From: JANOMH01 sp031422295
Lineage (GTDB): Bacteria > Pseudomonadota > Alphaproteobacteria > Rhodobacterales > Rhodobacteraceae
Direction: 5' to 3'
Length of the DNA stretch: 64,000 nt
Assembly (NCBI GenBank): GCA_031422295.1
Contig: JANOQM010000033.1
Location: 43,796 to 107,795 of the forward strand
The position numbers were made by a program, and so were the translations under genes. Shown in pieces: positions 26,591-35,971 of the stretch. The first letter of the stretch is position 1. Each line of letters begins with the position of its first letter. The notes under the pieces were generated by a model. It did no database searches. It was not told where the DNA came from and worked only from the letters and a program-made list of their open reading frames with translations.

Positions 26591-27580
26591 TTATGTATCT
26601 ACACAGGCAGCGATATCCCGGCGCACTTGCAATAGCAGTGTCAATGCATCGACGGCAGACAACGCATTACCCTCGAGGCGAAGTAGCAGCATGGTGTCTG
26701 GCAAAGCTTTCGCATCGTCGGCTAACCCACCTTTCAGGGCAGGCTGGTCAGCAATGATAAGAGCCAGCCCGTCGGCAGTATCGCAGCAATGCGACAGCAC
26801 AAGGCTGATTTTTTCGGCATCGGGTAACACCATCGCGGGGCCCAGATCGCGGGCTTGACGCTCCAAATAGGCAAAAGCATCGGTCCATCCCGAGGAGCCA
26901 GCGGGTGAGTTTTGGGCCATGATGGTTGGGGCAGATGGCGCTGGTTCTGCTGTCGCATGACGCGCCAAAAACAGCAGCGCGCTGTCCCGCACCGCACTTT
27001 GCCCCACCGCGATTTGTCGTCGCAGCACTGTAATCAGTGCCGCAGCACCACTCGCACGTAGGGCGGGCGTTTGATCGGCCTCCGCGCGGTTAAGTGATGC
27101 AATGGCCTGCAGCGTCGCCACTGGAAATAGGCTGTGAAACTCATCCATGACAGCGTCGCCAATGGACCGTAGTTTCTGGTCCAGCAGGCCCTGGCCTGTC
27201 AATTTATCGGCCTTTGTCAGCACAAAAAAGCTGTGATCCTTTAACGCGTCAGGCACCTTGGTCCAGACAGCAAGATCAGCGGCGTCAAAGGTCTGCCCGC
27301 ACCAAAGCACAATGTCGGCCTCACAGATGGCTGCTCGCACCTGTCCCGGGTTTTCCGTTATCGTGATTTCCGTGATGTCACATTGCAGGTCTTGTTGCCG
27401 CGCCAACATGTTCACAAGCTGGGTCTTGCCAGTGCCGCTGTGTCCGACAACTGCGATGTGAACCGGGCTGGCAAAACGCGCCAGCAAAATAGCCCCGATC
27501 GCGGCCGCATCGGGGCGCAATCGCCCGGACAGGGTTTGGGTCATCCGCTGCATCAGCGCGGCGTGATCAGGCGCGGTCAC
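26591..27580 (-). CDS. P-loop GTPase-like protein
   Basis: Protein of 329 residues from GTG 27580, chosen because GTGA overlaps the stop of the PP2C gene. G1 is VVGHSGTGKTQLV (46-53 core), G4 is LTKADKL, while G3 is degenerate: where DxxG is expected the chain reads CEADIVLWCGQTFDAADLAVW. The C-terminal third is helical and ends AVDALTLLLQVRRDIAACVDT. It is more distant from the other two GTPases than they are from dynamins, and may be a regulator or a nucleotide-binding adaptor. It is not a recognised named family. Confidence 0.83.
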   Translation of the reverse strand: MTAPDHAALMQRMTQTLSGRLRPDAAAIGAILLARFASPVHIAVVGHSGTGKTQLVNMLARQQDLQCDITEITITENPGQVRAAICEADIVLWCGQTFDAADLAVWTKVPDALKDHSFFVLTKADKLTGQGLLDQKLRSIGDAVMDEFHSLFPVATLQAIASLNRAEADQTPALRASGAAALITVLRRQIAVGQSAVRDSALLFLARHATAEPAPSAPTIMAQNSPAGSSGWTDAFAYLERQARDLGPAMVLPDAEKISLVLSHCCDTADGLALIIADQPALKGGLADDAKALPDTMLLLRLEGNALSAVDALTLLLQVRRDIAACVDT

Positions 27581-28440
27581 TCGCCTGCCTTGATCGCATA
27601 GCTTGTGGGCCGGGTTGTGTGGCGGCACCATTTCGCAGCCTCCTCAACACTGCGGGACAACGCGGGTAAGACTTTGATCACGCAAAACGATACATTGTCT
27701 TGATCCGGGTCATCAAGCTGGGCGATGGCGGCCAGCAATTTTTGGGCAATCATCGCACTGGATCGCCGCAGATTGGCCGCCAGCACAGCCGCAATTCCGT
27801 GATTATCCAAAAACTGCAGGCCGTCGCTGGCTACGATCAGGATATCGCCGTTTTGCAACGTTACGGGGTCAGCCGGACAGTCAATCCGGTCAACCCGCGC
27901 ACCAAACAGGACCGACGTCAGGACATTCCTATCGGGGTGATCCCGGGCTGTCGTGGGATCAAGCAGGCCATTTGCCGCCATGAAATCAATCTGCGGTGCG
28001 AGTGAATGATCTTCGTTCAATTGCCGCAATATGCCGTCGCGGAACAAGAAAAGCGGTGAATCGCCAATGGAAATCCACCAAAGCGACCGGTTCAGAATTA
28101 CTGGCGCGACCAGCGTTGCCCCCATTCCCTTGGCGGCAGGGTTCGCGGCAACGTAGGCAGCAATGCAGTCATCCGCTGATCGTGCTGCAGCGCGCAACGT
28201 GCCGTGCATACCGGTCCATAGATTTTGCTTATTTTCATCCTGAAACATCAGTTCGCTAAAGACTTCGGTCACGACGATCTTGGCTGCAATGTCACCTGCG
28301 GCATGTCCGCCCATGCCATCCGCTAAAACCACAAAACTCAGGTCGCGGCCTTGGGCGAAATGGGCGACAATCGCGTCTTCCTGACAATCGCGCCGCCCCA
28401 AAATCTGCGCCGTGGCACTGTCAAAACTGGGGTCAGCCAC
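27577..28440 (-). CDS. PP2C family protein phosphatase
   Basis: Ser/Thr phosphatase of 287 residues from GTG 28440; this start lies 8 bases inside the end of the FHA gene, and a longer frame would run far into it. Motifs of bacterial PP2C (PppA/Stp type) are in order: GRRDCQEDAI, VLADGMGGHAAGDIAA, ISIGDSPLFLFRDG and LIVASDGLQF, giving the Asp set that binds Mn/Mg. It should reverse phosphorylation by the kinase two genes upstream. Cytosolic, no membrane segment. Confidence 0.93.
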   Translation of the reverse strand: MADPSFDSATAQILGRRDCQEDAIVAHFAQGRDLSFVVLADGMGGHAAGDIAAKIVVTEVFSELMFQDENKQNLWTGMHGTLRAAARSADDCIAAYVAANPAAKGMGATLVAPVILNRSLWWISIGDSPLFLFRDGILRQLNEDHSLAPQIDFMAANGLLDPTTARDHPDRNVLTSVLFGARVDRIDCPADPVTLQNGDILIVASDGLQFLDNHGIAAVLAANLRRSSAMIAQKLLAAIAQLDDPDQDNVSFCVIKVLPALSRSVEEAAKWCRHTTRPTSYAIKAGE

Positions 28441-29281
28441 CGTGGTCAGACCCGTCCAAAGCGGCACCCCAATTAAAATCACCGGCGCACAACGCGACAA
28501 ACATCAAAGTCGATTCACCGATGCGGATCAGGTCGTGATGCTGCAGCGGTTCCGTGCTGATAACCGGGCGGTCGTTCAGACGGACGATATTGGTTTTGCC
28601 GCCATGGCCCAGAAAAAACCTGTTCTGTTCATCATCATAAGCAATCGCTGCGTGATTACTGCGCGAAATGCTGTTGTCGCCAAAGTCCAGCCTGATCGCC
28701 TGATCGTCACCCCGGCCAATCTGCGATACGCCATTGAAAATAGAAAAAAATGCGCCGCGTCCCGGCCCATGAATGACCACAATCCAGCCGGTTGGAAAGC
28801 GGTCCTGTCGGACCGGAGTCGCGGCAATAGCGGCCTCAATCGGGTCTTGGGTTAACCCTGGCGCATGGTCAAAGCCCAACAGTCGGGTCTTGACCCGCCC
28901 CGCCCTTCGCCCGGCCCGCCCGGTGTCGGGCAGGTCAGTCTGGGACAGATCAATCGGAACAGCCGGTTCCGGCAATACCTGCCCGGCCAGCTGGCCCGCC
29001 GCCCATTGGCGTTGTGATACAGGCAGCTCTGCTGGCAAATCCGGCTGCGCGATTGGTATCACGGCAGGAACAATCGGTGTCGGAGGCGCAACCATCAGAT
29101 CATCGAGTGGGGTCGATCCGGTTTTTTCCTGCTGCGTCAGATAATCATCGGCTAAACCCTCGTCCCAGTCTTCTTCAATCGCGGTCGGGTCAAAGCCCGG
29201 CTCGTGTGGCGCGGTGGCAGTTTCGGTCTGTTCCAGACCATCCGGGCCCCTATGGCCAAAAATCCGGTTCAATCGTATCAT
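28433..29281 (-). CDS. FHA domain protein
   Basis: Protein of 282 residues. Residues 1-150 are low complexity, acidic and rich in Pro and Ala, with Thr and Ser that could be kinase targets. The FHA domain (about 170-270) binds phosphothreonine: IGRGDDQAIRLDF, then SISRSNHAAIAYDD with the Ser-x-x-His pair, and the late FLGHGGKTNIVRLND. It sits between the kinase and the phosphatase, the order seen in type VI secretion control (PpkA-Fha-PppA), but no such secretion gene is near. It probably recruits the phosphorylated kinase or GTPase. Confidence 0.93.
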   Translation of the reverse strand: MIRLNRIFGHRGPDGLEQTETATAPHEPGFDPTAIEEDWDEGLADDYLTQQEKTGSTPLDDLMVAPPTPIVPAVIPIAQPDLPAELPVSQRQWAAGQLAGQVLPEPAVPIDLSQTDLPDTGRAGRRAGRVKTRLLGFDHAPGLTQDPIEAAIAATPVRQDRFPTGWIVVIHGPGRGAFFSIFNGVSQIGRGDDQAIRLDFGDNSISRSNHAAIAYDDEQNRFFLGHGGKTNIVRLNDRPVISTEPLQHHDLIRIGESTLMFVALCAGDFNWGAALDGSDHGG

Positions 29282-29383
29282 TCAGCTGCCCTTTGCCGCC
29301 AGATTGCGCAGATGGCCGATGGCCCTGCCGCAACTGTGGCGCATCTTTGTGAAAATCTGGTTCACGCCTGTTGACCCATGGGA

Positions 29384-30718
29384 CTAACTTTGGGCAGAGG
29401 TCTGCCCGATCGGAATCCCGGACATCAGGACGGCGCGAAACAAATCCTGGCCAATTGGCGCCAACAAGGCCCCGCCGACACCGACAACAATCCCGGCGAC
29501 TGCGGCCCGCAATATCCGTTGTGGCCAGCGCATGGCGGGCGGTTCGCAATAGCCCGGGTCGTCTGGCGGGTCTGGCTGTGCGATTGGGGCCAGCGCAACC
29601 GGGGCATCTTCACGGTCAAACCCGATATATTCAAGCACGCGCGGCATGGGCGGCTCTGGCACAGGGGATACGGATTGTGCAGGGCTGGCCAGCGGCTGAT
29701 CAGCGGCCAATGCATTGGCCTCGGTAATCAGGCGGGTTATAGAAACCTCGATCGACTGGTCGCGCGGCAAATCTGCCAGGGCCACCTCGTGTTGGCGGGC
29801 GGGGTCAATCAGACGAACCCATTCCTCGGCTGTTTGAATCCGGTCCCCCGGAAACACATGCATGACCTGATCGATGGCGGCCAAAAAGGTGCGATCATAA
29901 TTGCCAAAACGGCCCGTGAGCGGCACATACGGGTCTTTTTCGCCCGTGGCGATTGCGGCCAGACGGGCCTGACTGTTGGGCGGCGGTGCGCCGGTGATAA
30001 GATGATAGAATGTGGCCCCCAATGCATACAGATCGCTGCACGGCAGTTGCCTGCTGTTGGCGATGTAAAACTCTTGCGGCGAATACCCGTCTTTGACCAT
30101 CAGCACGCCGGTTAACACACGGCTGGCTTTGGTCGCCTCTTCCCGCGCTGATCCAAAATCGATCAGGACCGGCTGCCCTTTGGTATTCAACAGGATGTTA
30201 TCTGGCGATATATCACGGTGCAGAATGTCGTGGCCATGCATGAAGGCGACTGCATCCAGCAACTGCAGCAGGATCGACTGAACGTTGGCAGGGGTCAGGT
30301 GCCCCGCCCCATCCTCGATAATCTCAAGCAGATCGCGTCCTTCGACCAGATCCAGCGCCATGTAAGCGGTCGAATTATCCTCGAACACCTGATGCACGCC
30401 AACAATATTCGAATGGCGCAGTTTTGACAGATTGCGGGCCTCGCGCAGGAACAGGCTGACCATGGCCCGGAATTCGCCATGCAACGTACGCGACCGGGGG
30501 CGGACTATCGCATCTTGGCGGTGGCACAGGGCACCGGGATAACATTCCTTAATCACCACCAACCGGTCGAGGCTATCACGGGCCAGATAGGTGATCCCGA
30601 ACCCCCCACTGTTCAGATAGCGTTCGATCCGGTATTGACCACGCAACAACGTCTGCCCGGCGGCCAATTCATCAAGATACGGCTGATCGAGCGAAACCGC
30701 TGCTGTGCCAGAGTCCAT
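29384..30718 (-). CDS. Hanks-type Ser/Thr protein kinase with C-terminal membrane segment
   Basis: Protein of 444 residues. Kinase domain about 28-310: glycine loop NSGGFGITYLAR, ATP-binding Lys57 in VVIKECYPG, catalytic HRDISPDNILL, metal LIDFGSAR and activation-segment DGYSPQEFY. The linker (about 330-390) is rich in Pro and Ala. A membrane segment lies at about 398-420 (ILRAAVAGIVVGVGGALLAP), followed by a short outside tail, so the kinase faces the cytoplasm. ATG at 30718 follows GAGG. First gene of the eight-gene cluster; 102 bp separate it from the FHA gene. IKECYP is the variant found in kinases next to FHA/PP2C genes. Confidence 0.94.
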   Translation of the reverse strand: MDSGTAAVSLDQPYLDELAAGQTLLRGQYRIERYLNSGGFGITYLARDSLDRLVVIKECYPGALCHRQDAIVRPRSRTLHGEFRAMVSLFLREARNLSKLRHSNIVGVHQVFEDNSTAYMALDLVEGRDLLEIIEDGAGHLTPANVQSILLQLLDAVAFMHGHDILHRDISPDNILLNTKGQPVLIDFGSAREEATKASRVLTGVLMVKDGYSPQEFYIANSRQLPCSDLYALGATFYHLITGAPPPNSQARLAAIATGEKDPYVPLTGRFGNYDRTFLAAIDQVMHVFPGDRIQTAEEWVRLIDPARQHEVALADLPRDQSIEVSITRLITEANALAADQPLASPAQSVSPVPEPPMPRVLEYIGFDREDAPVALAPIAQPDPPDDPGYCEPPAMRWPQRILRAAVAGIVVGVGGALLAPIGQDLFRAVLMSGIPIGQTSAQS

Positions 30719-31280
30719 TCATCGCCTCGTTTCCGACCGGGTCAAGCGGGGTGAAGCCGGGCAACTGATGCGTCCGGGTGGTAGTCATTTGACTCCGTGA
30801 GCGTTAGCCAAGCCTGCAGAGTGTGGCAAAATCTGGGCGCAAAAACCGGGCAGTCAGACCAGTTTGAACCAGATTGATAAGACACCGGGGAGTTGATTAT
30901 CCAAGGGCTAAAAACTTTTTGTAATCAATGCGATACTACCTTTTTAAATTGTTGAAAATCTGAACGGACAGCAGGATTCTTAACAATAACTCTGCATAAT
31001 CTTAACTCGAATTCTTATCATCGCCGGATCTGCACTTGGAAATAGAGCTATATCGGTGAGTGGGGCGGCGGACCGGCTGTCGCGGCTGGAAGCAAAAGTA
31101 ATACGACGCCTGACCATTGTTCTGCAGCAACCGGGCGATTGTCAGATGACAGGTCCCGCGCCGTCATATTCCCGGGTTGTGGCCCGATGGCAGGTTCTTG
31201 CCATGGCAGGCATTTGCGCTTGACCATCACCCCAGAACGCCCAACACTCCTGTCAACGCAAAAGCTGCCGGAGCCGCAAA
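30719..31280. other. Divergent intergenic region with paired TCTTAAC repeats
   Basis: 562 bp between the kinase gene (minus) and the first RTX gene (plus). The part from about 30880 to 31020 is AT-rich and must carry promoters for both sides. Two direct TCTTAAC repeats at 30978-30984 and 31000-31006 are 22 bp apart, about two helical turns, and could be a binding site. No gene or RNA could be supported; a short minus-strand frame near 31048-31299 overlaps the RTX start and looks spurious. Confidence 0.4.
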
Positions 31281-33461
31281 ATGCCTGATTTACCAGCAAG
31301 TTCCACCACCACGGCTGTCGTTACGGTGGGTGGGCAATATTCGGACATACTGGAAACAGCGGCGGATCATGATTGGATCAAGGTTACGCTGGCGGCAGGC
31401 CAGACCGTTGAAATTCGGGTGCTCGGTTTTGGCGGACAGCAATTAACTGACAGCACCATGGCGTTGTATGATCCTGCCAGTGTCTTGCTGTTCACGAACG
31501 ATGATTACGGTGTCTATGGGGACTCGTTCAATTCGGGGATGATCTGGACCGCCCAGACCGCAGGGACCTATTTCATCGATGTGGGTGGGTTTGATAATAT
31601 CGAGGTTGGCGGCTATCAGGTCAGTGTGGCGACGGCAGTTCAACCGCCGCCGCTGGCGTCGCTGGACTGGGGCACCCAAGTCAGTGACACAAGCATTGAT
31701 GTGTATTTTGCACCAGCCGGGGTTGGATTTGGTGCCGAGACGTCCGAGGGATTCAATGCTTATGAAATCGCCCGGTTTCAGGCGGCCTTTGATCTGATCT
31801 CGGCAGTCGCTGGTGTGACCTTTAACATTGTTGCAACGGCCGCTGCGGCGGATTTCCGGCTGGTTCTCGATACCAACGAAAATAACGGCGAGTATCTGGG
31901 TTACTTCAGCCCGCCGGGGACAACCGATGCCGGTGTGGGGGTGTTTGCGGGCGATGCGTGGGACCGGACGGCTGGCGGCAGTCTGGAGGCTGGCGGGTAT
32001 GACTTTGTGACCATCACGCATGAACTTTTGCATGGTTTGGGTCTGGCCCACCCACATGATAATGGTGGGTCGTCAACTGTGATGGAAGGCGTCCAGTCTG
32101 ACTTTGACGACTATGGCGCGTTCAACCTGAACCAAGGTATCTTTACGACGATGTCTTACAATACCGGCTTCCATACCGGTGCGTCGGGCAGTGCTGGGGA
32201 TCCGAACAATCAATGGGGATACGAATCCGGCCCGATGGCGCTGGACATTGCCATTCTGCAACAAAAATATGGGGCCAATACGGCAACGAATACTGGCAAC
32301 AACAGCTATCAGTTGGTTCAGGCCAACGCCGATGGGGCTATGTGGCGGGCTATTTGGGACGCCGGCGGGAGCGACGAAATACGCAACACGGGTGCGACCG
32401 CCTGCACCATCGATTTGCGAAGCGCCAATCTGACAACCGCCGCAGGGGGCGGCGGGTTTGTGTCATCGGTCATTGGAATCTCGGGCGGTTTCACCATTGC
32501 CGCAGGTGCGGTCATTGAAAATGCCTTTGGTGGTTCCGGCGCGGACAAGCTTATTGGCAACAGCGGTGCGAACCAACTGGACGGCGGGGCGGGCGCAGAT
32601 ACCCTGATCGGCCTGTCTGGAAATGACACTTATATCGTTGATAACAGTAGCGATATTGTCGATGAAATCGCCAATCGCGGGACCGCTGACCGGGTCCTCG
32701 CAAGGTCCAACTTTGTATTATCAGCCGATGACGATATCGAATGCCTGCAGACCATCTCGACCAGTAGCAACACGTCGATCAATCTGACCGGCAATGCGTT
32801 GGCGCAACAGTTGTTTGGCAATAGCGGGATCAATACGCTGGATGGCGGGGCGGGGGCTGCCGATACGCTGACCGGGTCTGGCGGCAATGATACTTACATC
32901 ATCCGCAACGCGGGCACGGTGATTGTTGAAGGGATCGGTCAGGGCACCGCCGACCGGGTTCTGGCCGCGACTGGTTTCATCTTGGCCACCGATGATAATA
33001 TCGAGGTGATGCAAACCATATCAGCAGGGGCGGCCACGGCGATCAATCTGACCGGGAACGCGTTGTCCCAGTCATTTTTCGGCAATGCCGGAGCCAATCA
33101 GATTGACGGGCGCGCGGGGCAGGACACGATAACAGGTGGGGCAGGGGCTGACCGGTTTGTATTCTCCACCGCGCTTGCGCCCTCAAATGTTGATTTCATT
33201 ATTGATTTTGTGGCCGGACTGGACGAGATATTGCTTGGGGGCGCGGTCTTTGCCGGAATTGGCGCGGGGGCTTTGGCAACCACACGGTTCCATGCCGGGG
33301 CCAGCGGGCAGGCCACATCGGCGGATGTGCGGATCATCTACGAGACGGATAATGGCAATCTGTGGTATGATGCCGACGGCAACGGCGCAGGCGTCCGGGT
33401 GCTGTTCGGTGACCTTGCCGCCGGGCTGGGCGTGACGTTCAACGATTTCACGGTGTTTTAG
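31281..33461 (+). CDS. Serralysin-like RTX metalloprotease, type I secreted
   Basis: Protein of 726 residues. A PPC-type beta domain lies at about 10-115, then an M10/serralysin catalytic domain: HELLHGLGLAH with His247, His251 and His257 as zinc ligands and Glu248 as base, and the Met-turn TTMSYNTG (Met291). RTX-type repeats run from about 415 (GGSGADKLIGNSGANQLDGG and similar) and bind calcium outside the cell. No N-terminal signal peptide; the C-terminus ends in FNDFTVF, a type I secretion signal of the DFxVF type. The last 192 codons match the next two RTX genes almost exactly. ATG 31281 follows CGGAG. No ABC exporter is adjacent. Confidence 0.93.
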   Translation: MPDLPASSTTTAVVTVGGQYSDILETAADHDWIKVTLAAGQTVEIRVLGFGGQQLTDSTMALYDPASVLLFTNDDYGVYGDSFNSGMIWTAQTAGTYFIDVGGFDNIEVGGYQVSVATAVQPPPLASLDWGTQVSDTSIDVYFAPAGVGFGAETSEGFNAYEIARFQAAFDLISAVAGVTFNIVATAAAADFRLVLDTNENNGEYLGYFSPPGTTDAGVGVFAGDAWDRTAGGSLEAGGYDFVTITHELLHGLGLAHPHDNGGSSTVMEGVQSDFDDYGAFNLNQGIFTTMSYNTGFHTGASGSAGDPNNQWGYESGPMALDIAILQQKYGANTATNTGNNSYQLVQANADGAMWRAIWDAGGSDEIRNTGATACTIDLRSANLTTAAGGGGFVSSVIGISGGFTIAAGAVIENAFGGSGADKLIGNSGANQLDGGAGADTLIGLSGNDTYIVDNSSDIVDEIANRGTADRVLARSNFVLSADDDIECLQTISTSSNTSINLTGNALAQQLFGNSGINTLDGGAGAADTLTGSGGNDTYIIRNAGTVIVEGIGQGTADRVLAATGFILATDDNIEVMQTISAGAATAINLTGNALSQSFFGNAGANQIDGRAGQDTITGGAGADRFVFSTALAPSNVDFIIDFVAGLDEILLGGAVFAGIGAGALATTRFHAGASGQATSADVRIIYETDNGNLWYDADGNGAGVRVLFGDLAAGLGVTFNDFTVF
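32886..33461 (+). repeat. Shared 576-bp RTX C-terminal module, copy 1
   Basis: Encodes 191 residues from NDTYIIRNAG to the stop. Contains AINLTGNALSQSFFGNAG, an RTX pair (GGAGADRFVF) and the end VRVLFGDLAAGLGVTFNDF. Diverges from copies 2 and 3 mainly in the stretch around LGGAVFAGIGAGALATT. Confidence 0.85.
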
Positions 33462-33497
33462 GGCCGGTATCATAAATTCCCGCTAGTTTTACGTGGA

Positions 33498-33513
33498 CCG
33501 GACAAAAGTCCGG
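33498..33513. terminator. Short hairpin between RTX genes 1 and 2
   Basis: CCGGAC-AAAA-GTCCGG, a perfect 6-bp stem with a 4-base loop 37 bp after the first RTX stop. It lacks a T-run, so it may be a weak terminator or an RNA-processing or stabilising hairpin. Confidence 0.3.
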
Positions 33514-33624
33514 CGCTGACCGTTCGCGCGGTAAATCTGTTGCCGGATCACTGAATTGTTGTAAGCTCTGGAATTATTTAAACCCAATGACTTGGGCCCG
33601 TACGGGCCGGACAGGGGAAAAAAT

Positions 33625-35790
33625 ATGCCCGCACCTATCAAATGGCTTAATGATTTTGAACTCGTCAATGCAGAGAATCCGGAAGGCGAGCCTTGGCTTT
33701 CGGCCTCTCCGGATGGCCGGTTTTCGCTGATGTTTTACGAGACCCTGCTGGCGCCAACTGTTCATACCGACCTTGAAGAGCGGGTCTTTTCAGCGGCAGG
33801 GACAAACCCAGCCTCCATCGGGACCACGTTTTCCTCCAGCACCATCGAACATCAGGTTGCCAGCGCCTGGACGCCGGACGGGCGGCGCATCATCGTCTGG
33901 ACCGAGGAGCCAGAGGCGGGTGGCGGCAACCAGGAAGATGTCTATGCCCAGATCTACTTTGGCAACAATATCATAGATGTGCCGCGCTTTCTGGTGTCGG
34001 GCGGGGTGGGGCGGCAGCATGATCCGGTCGTGGCTGCGGGCGGCACCGGCTTTGTCGTGGCCCTCGCCGACACCTCGGTGGAGGGCGGCCAGCTGATCCT
34101 GAGGTTCTACGATATCGCCGGAACCCTGTTCAACACCGTGACCAACCCCAATGCGCCGCAGACTGTCGGCACCGGTTCGGCCGATCAGTACCGTGACGTC
34201 GAGATCACGGTGCTGGCCAATGGCAATTACGTGGTGGTCTGGGACAACGGCAGCAATCGGGATGTTTTCGCCCGGGTGTTTTCGCCCGGCGGTACCGCCC
34301 AAGGCGGTGTCATCGACGTGCAGACCGGCGGGCAAGCCGCAAGCTTTCCCGATGTCACGGCGCTGGCCGATGGCGGTTTCGTGGTGACTTACGCGGAATT
34401 TGCGGTGGGAAACCTGTTCGGCCGGACATATGATGCCGCCGGAGCGGCCGGTGGTGCTGTGTTTCCAATTGGCACGGGCTTTGCCAATACCACCGACAAC
34501 CAGGCACAGACCACCGCTTTGCATGATGGTCGTTTTGTCTCCGTCTGGAAAACCGCAGGCGGCGATATCGCGGGGCAGGTGATGTTCGCCGACGGCGTGC
34601 CGGACGGGGCCGAATTTACCGTCAACACCGACACCGCAGGCGACCAGTCGCGGCCCACCATCGCCACATTGGCCGATGGCCGTTTCGCGGTGTCCTGGGA
34701 AAGCGGGCTCGGGCCTGCCCCCGAGACCATCGTCACCACAATCTTTGATCCGCGCGAAGAGGGCATCACCCTGATCGGCACCACGGCGGGGGATCATTAT
34801 TTCGGTACCGCATTTGCCGATACGATCCTGTCTGGCGCAGGTAACGACACTATTGATGGCGCTGCTGGCGACGATACTTTGGACGGCGGTATTGGCGCGG
34901 ACCTTCTGACAGGTGGGGACGGGAACGATACCTATTTTGTGAATATGGCAAGCGATACGGCGACCGAAACCAACGCGACGCTGGCCACCGGGGGCAACGA
35001 CCTTGTTCAATTCACCGGGATTTCTGGGACATTCACACTGAGCGATAATGTCGAACGGCTGACGCTGAAGGGCGTTTCGGCGATCAATGGAACCGGCAAT
35101 ACGCTGGCCAATACACTGACCGGCAACGCCGCATCCAATACGCTGTCAGGTCTTAGCGGCAATGATACGCTTGATGGCGGCGGCGGTATCGACATCTATA
35201 ACGGCGGCACGGGCAATGACACCTATATCATCCGCAATGCGGGCACGGTGATTGTCGAAAGCACGGGCCAAGGCACTGCCGACCGGGTTCTGGCTGCGAC
35301 TGGTTTCATCCTGGCGGCCGATGATAATATTGAAGTGATGCAGACTGTTTCAGCGGCGGCAGCCACGGCGATCAACCTGACCGGCAACGCGTTGTCCCAG
35401 TCATTTTTCGGCAATGCCGGGGTCAATCAGATTGATGGCCGCGAGGGGCAGGACACGATGACCGGCGGGGCCGGGGCTGACCGGTTCGTATTTGCCACGG
35501 CAATCGCCACAACCAACGTTGATATCATCACTGATTTCGTGGCCGGACTGGATGAGATCCTGCTAGAGGGCGGGTTCTTTACCGGCATCGGTAACGGCGG
35601 GCTTGCAGCGTTCCGGTTCCATGCCGGGGCCAGCGGACAGGCCACGACGGCCGACGTGCGGATCATCTATGAAACCGACAACGGCAATCTGTGGTATGAT
35701 GCGGATGGCAATGGCGCTGGCGTCCGAGTGCTGTTCGGCGATCTGGCCGCCGGGCTGGGCGTGACGTTAAACGATTTCACGGTGTTTTAG
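33625..35790 (+). CDS. RTX repeat protein 2
   Basis: Secreted protein of 721 residues starting at ATG 33625 (GGGGAAAA upstream; a TTG-type frame 11 codons earlier lacks support). The N-terminal 380 residues form repeats of about 45-55 residues with the theme TALADGGFVVTYAE, LADGRFAVSWES and FVSVWKTAGG, i.e. a beta-propeller-like FG-GAP/WD-type fold seen in surface adhesins. RTX repeats follow from about 395 (GTAFADTILSGAGNDTIDGA). The last 192 codons are nearly identical to those of the neighbours. No protease motif and no signal peptide. Function unknown; adhesion or matrix role is likely by analogy. Confidence 0.88.
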   Translation: MPAPIKWLNDFELVNAENPEGEPWLSASPDGRFSLMFYETLLAPTVHTDLEERVFSAAGTNPASIGTTFSSSTIEHQVASAWTPDGRRIIVWTEEPEAGGGNQEDVYAQIYFGNNIIDVPRFLVSGGVGRQHDPVVAAGGTGFVVALADTSVEGGQLILRFYDIAGTLFNTVTNPNAPQTVGTGSADQYRDVEITVLANGNYVVVWDNGSNRDVFARVFSPGGTAQGGVIDVQTGGQAASFPDVTALADGGFVVTYAEFAVGNLFGRTYDAAGAAGGAVFPIGTGFANTTDNQAQTTALHDGRFVSVWKTAGGDIAGQVMFADGVPDGAEFTVNTDTAGDQSRPTIATLADGRFAVSWESGLGPAPETIVTTIFDPREEGITLIGTTAGDHYFGTAFADTILSGAGNDTIDGAAGDDTLDGGIGADLLTGGDGNDTYFVNMASDTATETNATLATGGNDLVQFTGISGTFTLSDNVERLTLKGVSAINGTGNTLANTLTGNAASNTLSGLSGNDTLDGGGGIDIYNGGTGNDTYIIRNAGTVIVESTGQGTADRVLAATGFILAADDNIEVMQTVSAAAATAINLTGNALSQSFFGNAGVNQIDGREGQDTMTGGAGADRFVFATAIATTNVDIITDFVAGLDEILLEGGFFTGIGNGGLAAFRFHAGASGQATTADVRIIYETDNGNLWYDADGNGAGVRVLFGDLAAGLGVTLNDFTVF
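35215..35790 (+). repeat. Shared 576-bp RTX C-terminal module, copy 2
   Basis: Same length as copy 1 with the same end. The segment EGGFFTGIGNGGLAAFRF is shared with copy 3 but not with copy 1, so copies 2 and 3 are the closest pair. Confidence 0.87.
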
Positions 35791-35971
35791 GCCAAAGCGG
35801 CGGGCCAGCCACGGATCGCGGCGCATCTGCTTTGGTATTCTCGATACCGGGCCGCTGCCGACGGCGTGTGGGGTTTTTGTGGCTCAGGTCCCTTGCATGG
35901 GAGGTGGCGGCACGTTCGTTGCGCTAGTGCTTCGATTATGTTGAATTTTTGAACATGGCGGGGCATAACTG

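Noticed and set aside
29384..30718. Kinase-FHA-PP2C as part of a type VI secretion locus
   Set aside because: No tss/vas, Hcp, VgrG or ClpV-like gene appears anywhere in the window; the neighbours are GTPases.
31048..31299. Short minus-strand frame between the kinase and RTX genes
   Set aside because: Overlaps the RTX start, lacks a ribosome site and has no recognisable sequence.
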